Notes under the pieces: generated by a model | What the model saw: the letters and a program-made list of their open reading frames with translations, nothing else | Database searches by the model: none | Told to the model about the DNA's origin: nothing | Part shown: positions 1 through 8,614 of the stretch, piece after piece | How positions within the stretch are numbered: position 1 is the first letter of the stretch | Layout of the letters: every line of letters starts with the position of its first letter | Position numbers and translations under genes: made by a program | NCBI GenBank assembly: GCA_023417815.1 | Contig: JAEZEI010000052.1 | Span: 248,001-312,000, forward strand | Direction: 5' to 3' | Source: Bacteroidota bacterium | GTDB taxonomy: Bacteria > Bacteroidota > Bacteroidia > Chitinophagales > Chitinophagaceae | DNA: 64,000 nucleotides

Positions 1-80
1 ATATTATTAAATTGTTAATCAAAAGCCGCACATCTGTGTCTTATTCAATCCGTATAATGATATTATAATCCAAATTGCAT

Positions 81-88
81 CATCTTTG
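81..88 (+). promoter_or_regulatory. weak -7 element before the 105-2312 gene
   Basis: CATCTTTG matches the Bacteroidota -7 consensus TAnnTTTG at all but the first base and lies 16 nt before the start codon at 105. No convincing -33 TTTG is visible at the expected distance, so this is a weak call. Confidence 0.3.
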
Positions 89-104
89 TTCCAGTGTTTG
101 AAAT

Positions 105-2312
105 ATGAGATCTACTTTATTATTGTTTTTCCTGGTAATTACTGGAACGGCTCTCGCTGATACTGTTACTATCCCGCTCAACAGGCAGTATTTCCATGAC
201 AAGATCCTTTCTGAACAGAAACTTACGGATAAGGCTGATGGAAAACTGGATAATGTTCTTCATGCAGGAAGCAATGAAGAAATAAACCTAAGATTGTCGG
301 ATGTTCTTTTTCGCAAAACGGACGAACTGAGGATGTGGGTTGAAAGAGAGCCATTGCTAACCACAAACAACGATAAAGTAAGGTATCTTTCCTACATCGA
401 ATCATTGATCCGTCAATTCAGGACAGCCTGGAAATCAAAAGATATAGCACCTGTAAATCTGCCTGAACTTTATGAATCTTTTGAAAGGATCATGCAGGCA
501 CAGTTGAAGAATGAACCTGTGATCGAATACTTCGTGCCTTTATCCTATCCTGTTGCTCGTATCCATTCACTTGTATTCTTCGACAATAAAGCGCAAAAGG
601 ATATCAGGAAGCTAGTGTATCTCAAGTTCACGTATTTTAACCCGGATAAGATACTTCAGACGATTAGACCATTTGCAGAAGAATCATTTGCCGACAGCCT
701 TATAGTTGTGGCAAGCAGAAAGGATCCTGTTCAATTATATTCCTATGCACAGAACAGGAACAGTGTGGAAGGGAAGCTGATCCACCGAAATCCGGACCCA
801 ATGGTGAAAGCCGTTGCGGATCTCAGCCATACGCCGAATGCCTTATTTTATTTCCCTTTCCTGGATAAACTACTTAATGGATCAATCACTATAGATAATA
901 TAAAGCAATATGTAGGAGATGGAGAGAAAGGGTATGACAGCGTTGGTTATTATAAGCTACTGGTTAAAACCGAAGTAGATTATTTTAAACGCATGGCTCC
1001 TCCGATGAGAGATACGCCAGTTGCGATGTTTGGAGCCAATGGTTTAAGGGAAATGCTGCGTAAGAAATCAATACAACATTTCATTACCCCGATAAACGAA
1101 TTGCATAATGTATCAAATGTAGATGTAAGGATGCGGGCAATTGATCCCCTTACGCCTGAGGAGCTTTATTTCATGATGGTGATGGGTGAAAATGATATCT
1201 ACACTTCAAGCTACAAGCACAGCTTCAACAGGATGCTTGCAAGAATGGGAGATAAACCCCGCGGCGATAAATTGCTGCAGGCTGTTCACTTTGATCATTT
1301 CAAGAAATTCATAAAAATGGCAGCCAGCTACAACAAGCTGGATACCTTCCTAAAGAGCATGCCTGCTGCAAGTTCAGAGGTGTTGATGCGTGCCTTCGTT
1401 GCAAATCTTCATACTACGGGAAATCTTGAGGATGCAGTGGATGTTGCAGACAGCTATAGCAGTATTAACGACAAAAAGCTTTTGACTACCATTCTTTCCT
1501 ATGTAGAACAAAATGAGAAAGCTGCGATTGGCGCACGGGACAACAGGGGAATGGTCATTTACGGTTTGCTTAAAACCATCTTCAGATCTGCAAATGATCC
1601 CTCCGTCGATCTTACGGGCATTTTAGGAATTCCTTCTATTTATGAAGTTCCGGCCAAAGAAATGAAGGATGAAAAAGGGAACATAGTTCAGCAGGTTTTC
1701 TTTTATGGCGATGAAGACGGCAAGATCTTTTTCCCCATGTTCGTGAATTCATTCTCATCTAAGGATTGGAAAGTCACAATGAAAAAGGAATGGGTGGAGA
1801 TAAAATCACTGAAGGGAAATGTATGGGTTTTTGCAAACCGGCCGCTTGATAATAATGAGAACCTGGATGACAGCGCACAGGTACACCTTGCCCGTTACCT
1901 TGAAAATGTAGGCCTGCAACCTACAATGGTTGTACACAGGGGACATAGTTATTGGTTGCCGCGAACAATCCAGATGCTCCCGGAAAGCGCGCGCATCATA
2001 GTTTTAGGATCCTGCGGAGGGTATAAAAACCTGAACCAGATCCTTGAGGTTTGCCCTGAAGCCCATATAATATCTACAAAGGAGATCGGTAAAGGGGATA
2101 TTAATCAACCGATCACCAATTACCTGAACAATGCTTTCATTCAGGGGCAGCCTATAGTATGGAAGGACATGTGGGCATCTCTTTCCAGGACATTCAGGAA
2201 TGATCCCAACCGGGAAGTAAGAGAAAGCTGGGAAGATTACATTCCCCCTTACCGAAACCTGGGTGCAATATTCCTGAAGGCCTATAATCGCCGGATGGAA
2301 AGTCAGAAATAG
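105..2312 (+). CDS. secreted protein of unknown function with caspase-like C-terminal motif
   Basis: A 735-residue protein that I do not recognise as a named family. Residues 1-18 form a typical signal peptide (Arg, then a Leu/Phe-rich core, ending TALA), so it should be exported. Most of the chain is helical-looking without membrane segments. Near the C terminus there is a hydrophobic strand followed by HRGHS (His611, His614), and about 23 residues later another hydrophobic strand ending in GSCGG (Cys637). That His-Gly...Ser-Cys-Gly layout is what clan CD cysteine peptidases (caspase, gingipain, CHAT families) show around their catalytic dyad; assigning that fold here is inference. The gene lies 17 bp before an ABC exporter gene in the same direction and probably shares its transcript. 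Confidence 0.8.
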   Translation: MRSTLLLFFLVITGTALADTVTIPLNRQYFHDKILSEQKLTDKADGKLDNVLHAGSNEEINLRLSDVLFRKTDELRMWVEREPLLTTNNDKVRYLSYIESLIRQFRTAWKSKDIAPVNLPELYESFERIMQAQLKNEPVIEYFVPLSYPVARIHSLVFFDNKAQKDIRKLVYLKFTYFNPDKILQTIRPFAEESFADSLIVVASRKDPVQLYSYAQNRNSVEGKLIHRNPDPMVKAVADLSHTPNALFYFPFLDKLLNGSITIDNIKQYVGDGEKGYDSVGYYKLLVKTEVDYFKRMAPPMRDTPVAMFGANGLREMLRKKSIQHFITPINELHNVSNVDVRMRAIDPLTPEELYFMMVMGENDIYTSSYKHSFNRMLARMGDKPRGDKLLQAVHFDHFKKFIKMAASYNKLDTFLKSMPAASSEVLMRAFVANLHTTGNLEDAVDVADSYSSINDKKLLTTILSYVEQNEKAAIGARDNRGMVIYGLLKTIFRSANDPSVDLTGILGIPSIYEVPAKEMKDEKGNIVQQVFFYGDEDGKIFFPMFVNSFSSKDWKVTMKKEWVEIKSLKGNVWVFANRPLDNNENLDDSAQVHLARYLENVGLQPTMVVHRGHSYWLPRTIQMLPESARIIVLGSCGGYKNLNQILEVCPEAHIISTKEIGKGDINQPITNYLNNAFIQGQPIVWKDMWASLSRTFRNDPNREVRESWEDYIPPYRNLGAIFLKAYNRRMESQK

Positions 2313-2329
2313 CCTCCGTAAATTCGCAG

Positions 2330-4135
2330 ATGGCGAAAAGTGGAAAGAAAACATTTTTAGACACCGGTTTGCTAAGGCGGGTTTTTGCTTTCACCCTTCC
2401 CTACCGTAAAAAATTCTATTTCTCTTTATTTCTTGCCGTACTTCTTGCGGTGATGGCCCCGGTACGGCCCTTACTGATCCAGATCACAATTAACCTGGGG
2501 TTGAAAGATTGGGGTGAAGGAAGCTTCATTGAAGGTCCGGGTGGATTTATTATAGAGATTACCATAATACAGGTCGCTTTATTGTTAATTGAAACTACGG
2601 CTAGATTCTTTTTTACATTCAGCACGGCATCGCTTGGACAAAGTGTGGTGAGGGATATGAGAACCAGTACCTATAAAAAGATCATGTCTCTGAACCTGAG
2701 GCAATTTGACAGGACGCAGATAGGAACGCTCACAACCAGGACCATTAATGATATCGAATCAGTGAATGATATTTTTTCTGAAGGCCTTATCCCAATAATT
2801 GCTGATCTTCTTGCCATCATTTCTGTGTTGGCTTATATGTTCTATGCCGACTGGCTGTTATCCCTGGTCTGCCTGGCACCTTTTCCAATCCTGATCATAG
2901 CAACCTATTTTTTCAAGGAAAGTGTGAACAGGTCATTCATTAAAGTGAGAAATGCGGTGGCGGAGCTAAATGCATTTGTGCAGGAGCACATTTCCGGGAT
3001 GTCGCTGGTGCAGGCTTTTGCCATGGAAAGGCGGGAACATAAAAAGTTCGAGGACATTAATAAGAAACACCGGAATGCGAATATCCGGGCAATTTTTGCC
3101 TATTCGGTTTTTTTTCCTGTTGTAGAACTTGTATCGGCATTGTCTGTGGGATTGCTGGTTTGGTGGGCTGCAAAAGAATCGCTTGGCGTGGCACCGGACA
3201 AAGCGGCCAATGCGGGGGGCATTATTACTTCCTTTATTCTTTGCATAAACCTTTTGTTCCGCCCCCTGAGAATGCTGGCTGATAAATTCAATGTTCTTCA
3301 AATGGGAATGATCGCAAGTGAACGTGTTTTCAAAGTATTGGATAATAATGATTTGATGATGAATGCCGGGATGATAAATTCCGGGATCGTAGGAGAGATC
3401 AGTTTTAACAATGTATCATTCGGATATAATGAGGAAACGAAAGTGCTGAAAGAAATAAGCTTCCATATCCCCGCCGGAAAAACTGTTGCGATTGTTGGAC
3501 ATACCGGGAGCGGAAAGACATCTATCATCAGTCTCATAAACCGTTTATACGAACATAATTCCGGTTCAATCCTGATCGATGGAAGAAACATCCGCGAATA
3601 TAATCTTGATTACCTGCGAAGCTGTATCGGGGTCGTACTCCAGGATGTATTTCTTTTCAGCGGCAGCATCATGGACAACCTGACGCTTCGAAATCCATCA
3701 ATTACAAAGGAAGAAGTGGTTCAGGCATCAAAGCTCATTGGGATCCATGAATTCATCATGGCACTTCCCGGAGGATATGATTACAATGTAATGGAAAGAG
3801 GAGCCACACTATCCCTGGGTCAAAGGCAATTACTTTCTTTCGCACGGGTACTGTTATATGACCCTGCAATTTTGATAATGGATGAAGCCACATCTTCAGT
3901 TGATGCGGAAAGTGAGGCTCTTGTTCAAAAGGCCATTGACAAACTTATTGCGGGTAGAACTTCGATAGTAATTGCTCACCGGTTAAGTACTATTCGTAAA
4001 GCAGATAAGATCATCGTGCTGGATAATGGTGTGATAAAGGAGGAAGGTTCACATTCTGAATTGATTGAGCGTCAGGGTGCATACGCCCAACTCCATAAGA
4101 TGCAGTCTGAAAATCAAAGAGTTATAGCCACTTAA
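2330..4135 (+). CDS. MsbA-type ABC transporter, fused permease and ATPase
   Basis: A 601-residue half-transporter that should dimerise in the inner membrane and export a lipid or other hydrophobic substrate. An N-terminal six-helix membrane domain (about residues 25-320) is followed by an ATPase domain with Walker A GHTGSGKTS (390-398), Q-loop Gln438, signature LSLGQ (494-498), Walker B ILIMDE (514-519) and switch His550. The signature has Leu in place of the first Gly of LSGGQ, a substitution seen in this exporter subfamily. The gene starts 17 bp after the preceding secreted-protein gene, so the two are probably co-transcribed. Function as an MsbA-like lipid flippase is a family-level guess; a second ABC exporter of the same layout lies at 40443-42272. 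Confidence 0.88.
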   Translation: MAKSGKKTFLDTGLLRRVFAFTLPYRKKFYFSLFLAVLLAVMAPVRPLLIQITINLGLKDWGEGSFIEGPGGFIIEITIIQVALLLIETTARFFFTFSTASLGQSVVRDMRTSTYKKIMSLNLRQFDRTQIGTLTTRTINDIESVNDIFSEGLIPIIADLLAIISVLAYMFYADWLLSLVCLAPFPILIIATYFFKESVNRSFIKVRNAVAELNAFVQEHISGMSLVQAFAMERREHKKFEDINKKHRNANIRAIFAYSVFFPVVELVSALSVGLLVWWAAKESLGVAPDKAANAGGIITSFILCINLLFRPLRMLADKFNVLQMGMIASERVFKVLDNNDLMMNAGMINSGIVGEISFNNVSFGYNEETKVLKEISFHIPAGKTVAIVGHTGSGKTSIISLINRLYEHNSGSILIDGRNIREYNLDYLRSCIGVVLQDVFLFSGSIMDNLTLRNPSITKEEVVQASKLIGIHEFIMALPGGYDYNVMERGATLSLGQRQLLSFARVLLYDPAILIMDEATSSVDAESEALVQKAIDKLIAGRTSIVIAHRLSTIRKADKIIVLDNGVIKEEGSHSELIERQGAYAQLHKMQSENQRVIAT

Positions 4136-4153
4136 ACTAAGTTCCTTCAAATT

Positions 4154-4183
4154 TTTCAATTAGGGGATACCCCCTTATCTTTG
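4154..4183 (+). promoter_or_regulatory. promoter of the atpBEFH operon
   Basis: A full -7 match, TATCTTTG, occupies 4176-4183, 20 nt before the atpB start. TTTC at 4154-4157 is a plausible degenerate -33 with an 18-nt spacer, slightly shorter than the usual 19-21. Confidence 0.55.
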
Positions 4184-4203
4184 CGGCAAATTTTAGGGAA
4201 GAT

Positions 4204-5298
4204 ATGGTATCAAAAGGCATCAAATCGTTACTGGTGGCGGCTTTCAGCCTGTTTGCGCTGGCAATTGGCAACCCGGCAATGGGTCAGGAGCATAGCGAAA
4301 ATGATGGTTCGCATGAGGTAAAGGAAGAAAAGCTGAATCCGGCGAAGATCATTATGGATCATATCAAGGATGCCCACGAATTCCACTTTTTCTCTGTTGG
4401 AGATTTTCATGCTACAGTTCCCCTGCCTGTAATATTGTATTCACCTGAAAAAGGGCTGTCTGTTTTTTCTTCTTCAAAGTTTGAACACGGTCATGCTGAA
4501 TACAATGGCTACAAAATGGCCGAAGGTTCAATAGTTACTACTGATGGCAGCAAGGTTTATGATTTTTCAATGACCAAGAATGTAGTACAAATGATCATTG
4601 CCCTGGCTGTACTGGTTCTTTTGATGACGGGTATTGCCAGGAAATATAAGAAGGGTATTGGTGTGACCTCGGCACCTTCAGGCTGGCAGAATGCTGTTGA
4701 GCCTGTGATCACTTTTGTTCGGGATGAAGTTGCAAAGCCAAACCTTGGTCATAAGTGGGTGAGTTATTTGCCCTACCTGCTCACGGTTTTCTTTTTTATC
4801 CTGATCAACAATCTTTTCGGATTGATACCGGGAGCAGCTAATGTAACAGGAAATACTGCTTTTACCCTTGTTCTTGGTGTAATATCTCTGATCGTAATTC
4901 TTTTCAGCACCAACAGCCATTTCTGGGGCCATATATTCTGGCCTCCCGGGGTGCCTTTCTTTGTGAAAATAATTTTGATTCCTATAGAGTTGCTTGGTGT
5001 GCTGGTGATCAAGCCTGCTGCATTGATCATTCGTCTTTTTGCCAATATGGTGGCTGGGCATATCATTATTCTTAGTTTCATTTCACTGATCTTTATTTTC
5101 GGTGCAATGAATAAGGTGGCAGGTATTGGTTTTTCACCTATTTCAGTTTTATTTACCGTATTTATCTATTTCATAGAATTACTGGTTGCATTCATCCAGG
5201 CCTTCATCTTCACCAACTTAACAGCCGTGTTCATTGGACAGGCATTCGAGGGTGGACATGATGATGTTGACGGGCATGCAGATCCTGTAATTGCTTAA
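4204..5298 (+). CDS. atpB: ATP synthase F0 subunit a
   Basis: A 364-residue membrane subunit that forms the proton half-channels against the c ring. Residues 1-27 look like a signal peptide, followed by a charged His/Glu-rich exported segment; this N-terminal extension is usual in Bacteroidota a subunits. Membrane helices begin near residue 126. The essential arginine is Arg277, in a segment reading LIIRLFANMVAGH, matching Arg210 of E. coli. It heads a run atpB-atpE-atpF-atpH with short gaps (29, 82 and 23 bp). The usual small atpI/atpZ-type gene is not seen directly upstream. Confidence 0.96.
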   Translation: MVSKGIKSLLVAAFSLFALAIGNPAMGQEHSENDGSHEVKEEKLNPAKIIMDHIKDAHEFHFFSVGDFHATVPLPVILYSPEKGLSVFSSSKFEHGHAEYNGYKMAEGSIVTTDGSKVYDFSMTKNVVQMIIALAVLVLLMTGIARKYKKGIGVTSAPSGWQNAVEPVITFVRDEVAKPNLGHKWVSYLPYLLTVFFFILINNLFGLIPGAANVTGNTAFTLVLGVISLIVILFSTNSHFWGHIFWPPGVPFFVKIILIPIELLGVLVIKPAALIIRLFANMVAGHIIILSFISLIFIFGAMNKVAGIGFSPISVLFTVFIYFIELLVAFIQAFIFTNLTAVFIGQAFEGGHDDVDGHADPVIA

Positions 5299-5327
5299 GA
5301 GTTTTTTCATTAATTAAACCAAGTATC

Positions 5328-5579
5328 ATGACTTTGATGACCTTGTTACAAGAAGTACAGTTGGGTTACTCACATTTTGGTGGTGCCATCGGTGCAGGCC
5401 TCGCGGCAATTGGCGCTGGTATCGGTATCGGCCAGATCGGTAGGGGAGCTGTAGAATCTATCGCTCGTCAGCCGGAAGCTTCCAACGACATTCGTGCTAA
5501 CATGATCCTGACTGCTGCGTTCGTAGAGGGTGTTGCCCTTTTCGCAGTTATCGCGGGTCTGCTTGCAGTTCTGAAGTAA
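5328..5579 (+). CDS. atpE: ATP synthase F0 subunit c
   Basis: An 83-residue hairpin of two glycine/alanine-rich membrane helices joined by the polar loop ARQPE (46-50) that contacts the F1 stalk. The ion-binding carboxylate is Glu67, in AAFVEGVALF. The positions flanking it (Phe65, Gly68) do not match the Val-x-Glu-Ser pattern of known sodium-binding c subunits, so a proton-driven ring is inferred. An alternative start four residues in (MTLLQ) is possible. Confidence 0.96.
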   Translation: MTLMTLLQEVQLGYSHFGGAIGAGLAAIGAGIGIGQIGRGAVESIARQPEASNDIRANMILTAAFVEGVALFAVIAGLLAVLK

Positions 5580-5661
5580 GCGAGCACTAAACTCTTACTG
5601 CATCCGATGCACAGGGCTGAAGGATGCAGTATTTTTCAAGATTAATTATCAACTATATAAA

Positions 5662-6156
5662 ATGGAACTTTTATTACCACCTTTAGGCCTTATTTTCTGG
5701 ACGCTTGTTGCGTTCCTTGTGGTGCTATTCCTGCTTAAGAAATTTGCATGGAAACCTATTATCAAAGGTCTAAACGACAGGGAAGCGAATATTGCAGATT
5801 CAATTGCCACCGCTGAAAAAGTTAAGCTTGAGATGGCTCAGTTGAAAAGCGAAAACGAGGAGCTGCTAGCTGTAGCCCGTGAAGAACGCGCTGCTATGCT
5901 GAAAGAAGCGAAGGAGATCAGGGACAAGATGATCAATGAAGCCAAAGACGAAGCGAAAGCCCAGGCTGCGAAGATCATCAGTGAAGCACAGGCTTCTATT
6001 ACGAACCAGAAGATGGCGGCAATGACCGATATCAAAAACCAGGTAGGTAAACTTGTTATAGAAGTAAGCGAAAAGGTGCTGCGCCGCGAATTGTCCAATA
6101 AAGCTGACCAGGAGAACTTTATCCGCGGCCTGGCTGATGACATTAAACTGAACTAA
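5662..6156 (+). CDS. atpF: ATP synthase F0 subunit b
   Basis: A 164-residue stator subunit. One membrane helix (about residues 5-25) is followed by a long charged helix rich in Glu, Lys and Ala that dimerises to form the peripheral stalk linking F0 to delta and alpha. Length is normal. It lies between atpE and atpH, 23 bp before the latter. Confidence 0.95.
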   Translation: MELLLPPLGLIFWTLVAFLVVLFLLKKFAWKPIIKGLNDREANIADSIATAEKVKLEMAQLKSENEELLAVAREERAAMLKEAKEIRDKMINEAKDEAKAQAAKIISEAQASITNQKMAAMTDIKNQVGKLVIEVSEKVLRRELSNKADQENFIRGLADDIKLN

Positions 6157-6179
6157 CCCATTGGGTAAAACGAATTTGT

Positions 6180-6743
6180 ATGAATAATCCGCGTTTAGCC
6201 GGCCGTTATGCGAAAAGCCTGATCGACCTGGCGCAGGAACAAGGCCAGCTGGAAAGTGTATATGAGGACATGAAGAGCATTGCATCTATTGCAAAGCAAA
6301 ATCCCCAGTTCGTTTCTTTCCTTAAAAGCCCGATAATGACTGCTGAAAAGAAGCAGAGTGTTCTTGATGAAGTTATGGCAGGGAGAATTCATGACATTAC
6401 ACACAGGTTTATCCAGCTTTTGATAAAGAAGACACGTGAAGCGAATCTTCCGGAAATGGCAGCCGCATTTATTGATCAGTACAATGCCATTAAGGGGATC
6501 TATCCTGTTAAGATAACTACGGCTGTTCCGCTTACATCTGAAATGGAAGATGTGATCCTGGAAAAGATCCGTAGGAATCCTGAATTCCAGAATATAGAGC
6601 TTCAGGCTGTGGTAGATCCATCATTGATCGGTGGGTTTAAACTTCAACTTGCTGACCAATTGGTAGATGCGTCTATCCTGCACGATCTCCAGGATATTGG
6701 TAAACAGTTCCTGGATAATGAATACATCCATAAGATCAGGTAA
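6180..6743 (+). CDS. atpH: ATP synthase F1 subunit delta
   Basis: A 187-residue soluble subunit joining the b stalk to the top of the alpha3beta3 head. The N-terminal helical domain begins with the typical NPRLAGRYAKSLIDLA; the C-terminal part contains DPSLIGGFKLQL, the family hallmark. In most relatives atpA and atpG follow immediately, but here a terminator and 12 kb of minus-strand genes intervene. Confidence 0.95.
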   Translation: MNNPRLAGRYAKSLIDLAQEQGQLESVYEDMKSIASIAKQNPQFVSFLKSPIMTAEKKQSVLDEVMAGRIHDITHRFIQLLIKKTREANLPEMAAAFIDQYNAIKGIYPVKITTAVPLTSEMEDVILEKIRRNPEFQNIELQAVVDPSLIGGFKLQLADQLVDASILHDLQDIGKQFLDNEYIHKIR

Positions 6744-6761
6744 GGATCTTTAAATAAATTG

Positions 6762-6788
6762 ATGCCGGCTTAAGCCGGCATTTTTTTT
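6762..6788 (+). terminator. intrinsic terminator after atpH
   Basis: A perfect 8-bp stem ATGCCGGC/GCCGGCAT around a TTAA loop (6762-6780), followed by eight T residues. It ends the atpBEFH transcript. It touches the stop codon of the convergent mscS gene. Confidence 0.92.
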
Positions 6789-7648
6789 CAGTTTTGGCCG
6801 GGCATATGAACAACCAGTTGTGGTAATTGCATCTCTATTCCCGAGGCCCGGAATGCAGCGAGAAGCCTTTTACGCAATTCTCCAGTTACATCCCATTGTT
6901 TTAACGGAAGTGTATCTCCCAGTACTTTAATAACTACGGACGAATCTGAAAGATTGTCTACACGAAGGAATTTAGGCGGTGTTATGATGGCATCTTTCCA
7001 CAAAGGATCAGAAGCGAGTTCCCGACCCGTTCTGTTTACGACATCAGCTACAAGTTCTATATTGGAATAATAGGAGATGTCAATATTCAGGTTGACCCTT
7101 GCATAATCCTTCGACATATTCGAAACCTTTTTTATTTCTCCATTGGGAATGTGGTGAACTGTTCCGTCCATGTCTCTAAGGGTTGTCATCCGTAGAGTAA
7201 TTCTCTCTACGCTACCGGAAGTTCCATCCAGTGTTACTACATCTCCTATCCTGTACTGATTTTCTATTATTATGAACAACCCTGTAATCACGTCCCGGAT
7301 CAGGTATTGACCTCCAAAACCGAAGGCAAGGCCTACTATTCCAGCGGCGGCAAGAAGTGGTCCTATCTTCAATCCCACCTCTGTCATTATCATTAAAGCA
7401 GCAATAGTTAAAATTACAATACTCAATGTTGTATTAATGATCTCAATCAAAGTGTTTTCTCTAAGTTGCTCCGAGATCTCTGACGTATATTTTTGACGTT
7501 TTACAGCCGTTCTTACGGCTTTTGTTATGAACCTGCACGCAAATCTCCTGATAAGCCATGCGAGAATAATGATGAGAAGGATCCGTGTGCCATGGGTTAT
7601 AAGCCAGGGGATGGCATTATTGTAAAATTCAAGAAAGTTCTCTTTCAT
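6788..7648 (-). CDS. small-conductance mechanosensitive channel, MscS family
   Basis: A 286-residue inner-membrane channel that opens under membrane tension to release solutes in osmotic downshock. Hydrophobic segments lie near residues 13-31, 62-85 and 92-125; the third is the Gly/Ala-rich pore helix with GLAFGFGGQYLIRDVITG, followed by the beta-domain sequence IGDVV...GSVERITLRMT typical of MscS. The length equals E. coli MscS. It is the downstream-most gene of the minus-strand block inserted in the ATP synthase locus. Confidence 0.9.
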   Translation of the reverse strand: MKENFLEFYNNAIPWLITHGTRILLIIILAWLIRRFACRFITKAVRTAVKRQKYTSEISEQLRENTLIEIINTTLSIVILTIAALMIMTEVGLKIGPLLAAAGIVGLAFGFGGQYLIRDVITGLFIIIENQYRIGDVVTLDGTSGSVERITLRMTTLRDMDGTVHHIPNGEIKKVSNMSKDYARVNLNIDISYYSNIELVADVVNRTGRELASDPLWKDAIITPPKFLRVDNLSDSSVVIKVLGDTLPLKQWDVTGELRKRLLAAFRASGIEMQLPQLVVHMPGQN

Positions 7649-7754
7649 AGGTAATAATTCATGGTGAGCAAATTAACATTGAACCTGGAAAGAGTACGAA
7701 AGTAAAAAAATGCGAAGAAAGTGTCAGGACCTGTTGTTGAAATTAACTTCTGGT

Positions 7755-8528
7755 TTACCTGATCCTTATATATACATGCCTGATATTGCGTTTACCTGTT
7801 TCCCTTTCATCGATCTCGAAACGATCCAGGCTTTTGATCAGTGGTAATAGTTTGGCAAAGCCATAATTCCTTGAATCGAAATCAGGATTTCTTTTAAGCA
7901 TGTGATTACCCAGGTCGCCCAGGAATACCCATCCATTTTCATCAGCAATATCTGAGATGCTTTCACTGACCAGTCGGATCAATTTCTGATCGATCTTGCG
8001 AATAGGCTGGTGTGGTTTAGGTGAATGTTTTTTAGGCGTAACCTTTTCAGGCTTTACATTTGATTCTTCTTCTTCCTCTTCGTCTTCATTTGTACCAAGT
8101 ATCTCCAGGTAAATGAATTTGTCGCATGCCGTTATGAACGGAGAAAGAGTTTTCTTTTCCCCGATGCCTATTACGCGCATGCCTGCTTCACGTAACCTGG
8201 TCGCAAGCCGGGTAAAATCGCTGTCGCTTGATACAATGCAGAAGCCGTCAACCTTTCCTGTATAAAGAATATCCATTGCGTCAATGATCATTGCGCTATC
8301 GCTTGAATTTTTTCCCCTGGTATAACTGTATTGTTGAATAGGAGTTATCGCATGTTCTAGTAATACTTTTTTCCATGCAGTTACAGTCGGTTTGGTCCAA
8401 TCAGCATATATCCGTTTAAATGTCGGCGAACCGTATTTCGTGATCTCCTCGAACATTTTGGTTACATAGGCGGCCGGTACATTGTCTGCATCAATCAAAA
8501 CGGCAAGCCTCAGGTCCTTAATTTCCAT
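7755..8528 (-). CDS. NYN-domain putative ribonuclease with OST-HTH (LOTUS) domain
   Basis: A 257-residue protein with an N-terminal NYN (PIN-like) domain and a C-terminal OST-HTH/LOTUS domain, the architecture of the LabA/DUF88-LOTUS group. Acidic residues expected to bind metal are visible: Asp13 and Asp15 (LIDADN), Asp77 (KNSSDSAM), and Asp102 and Asp104 (SSDSDF). A run of acidic residues (148-155) and a Lys/Pro-rich linker separate it from the LOTUS domain (about 178-257), which in other systems binds RNA, including G-quadruplexes. RNA cleavage is a family-level inference; the target is unknown. A weak -7 TACCTTTA lies at 8540-8533. Confidence 0.87.
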   Translation of the reverse strand: MEIKDLRLAVLIDADNVPAAYVTKMFEEITKYGSPTFKRIYADWTKPTVTAWKKVLLEHAITPIQQYSYTRGKNSSDSAMIIDAMDILYTGKVDGFCIVSSDSDFTRLATRLREAGMRVIGIGEKKTLSPFITACDKFIYLEILGTNEDEEEEEESNVKPEKVTPKKHSPKPHQPIRKIDQKLIRLVSESISDIADENGWVFLGDLGNHMLKRNPDFDSRNYGFAKLLPLIKSLDRFEIDERETGKRNIRHVYIRIR

Positions 8529-8564
8529 TTCTTAAAGGTAATATTGATCCGGTGCAATAGGTAC

Positions 8565-8594
8565 AAAAAAAGAGCCACTGATCAGTGGCTCTTT
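8565..8594 (-). terminator. intrinsic terminator after the first M36 protease gene
   Basis: The palindrome AGAGCCACTGATCAGTGGCTCT forms a stem with flanking A/T pairs. Read on the minus strand it is followed by a run of T (the A run at 8565-8570). It lies 20 bp past the stop codon of the protease gene ending at 8615. Confidence 0.85.
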
Positions 8595-8614
8595 AAATTT
8601 AAAATGGTTATATC

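Noticed and set aside
5328..5579. sodium-binding c subunit
   Set aside because: The residues around Glu67 lack the Val-x-Glu-Ser ligand pattern, and the TM1 Gln is at a different position from that in sodium-type rings.
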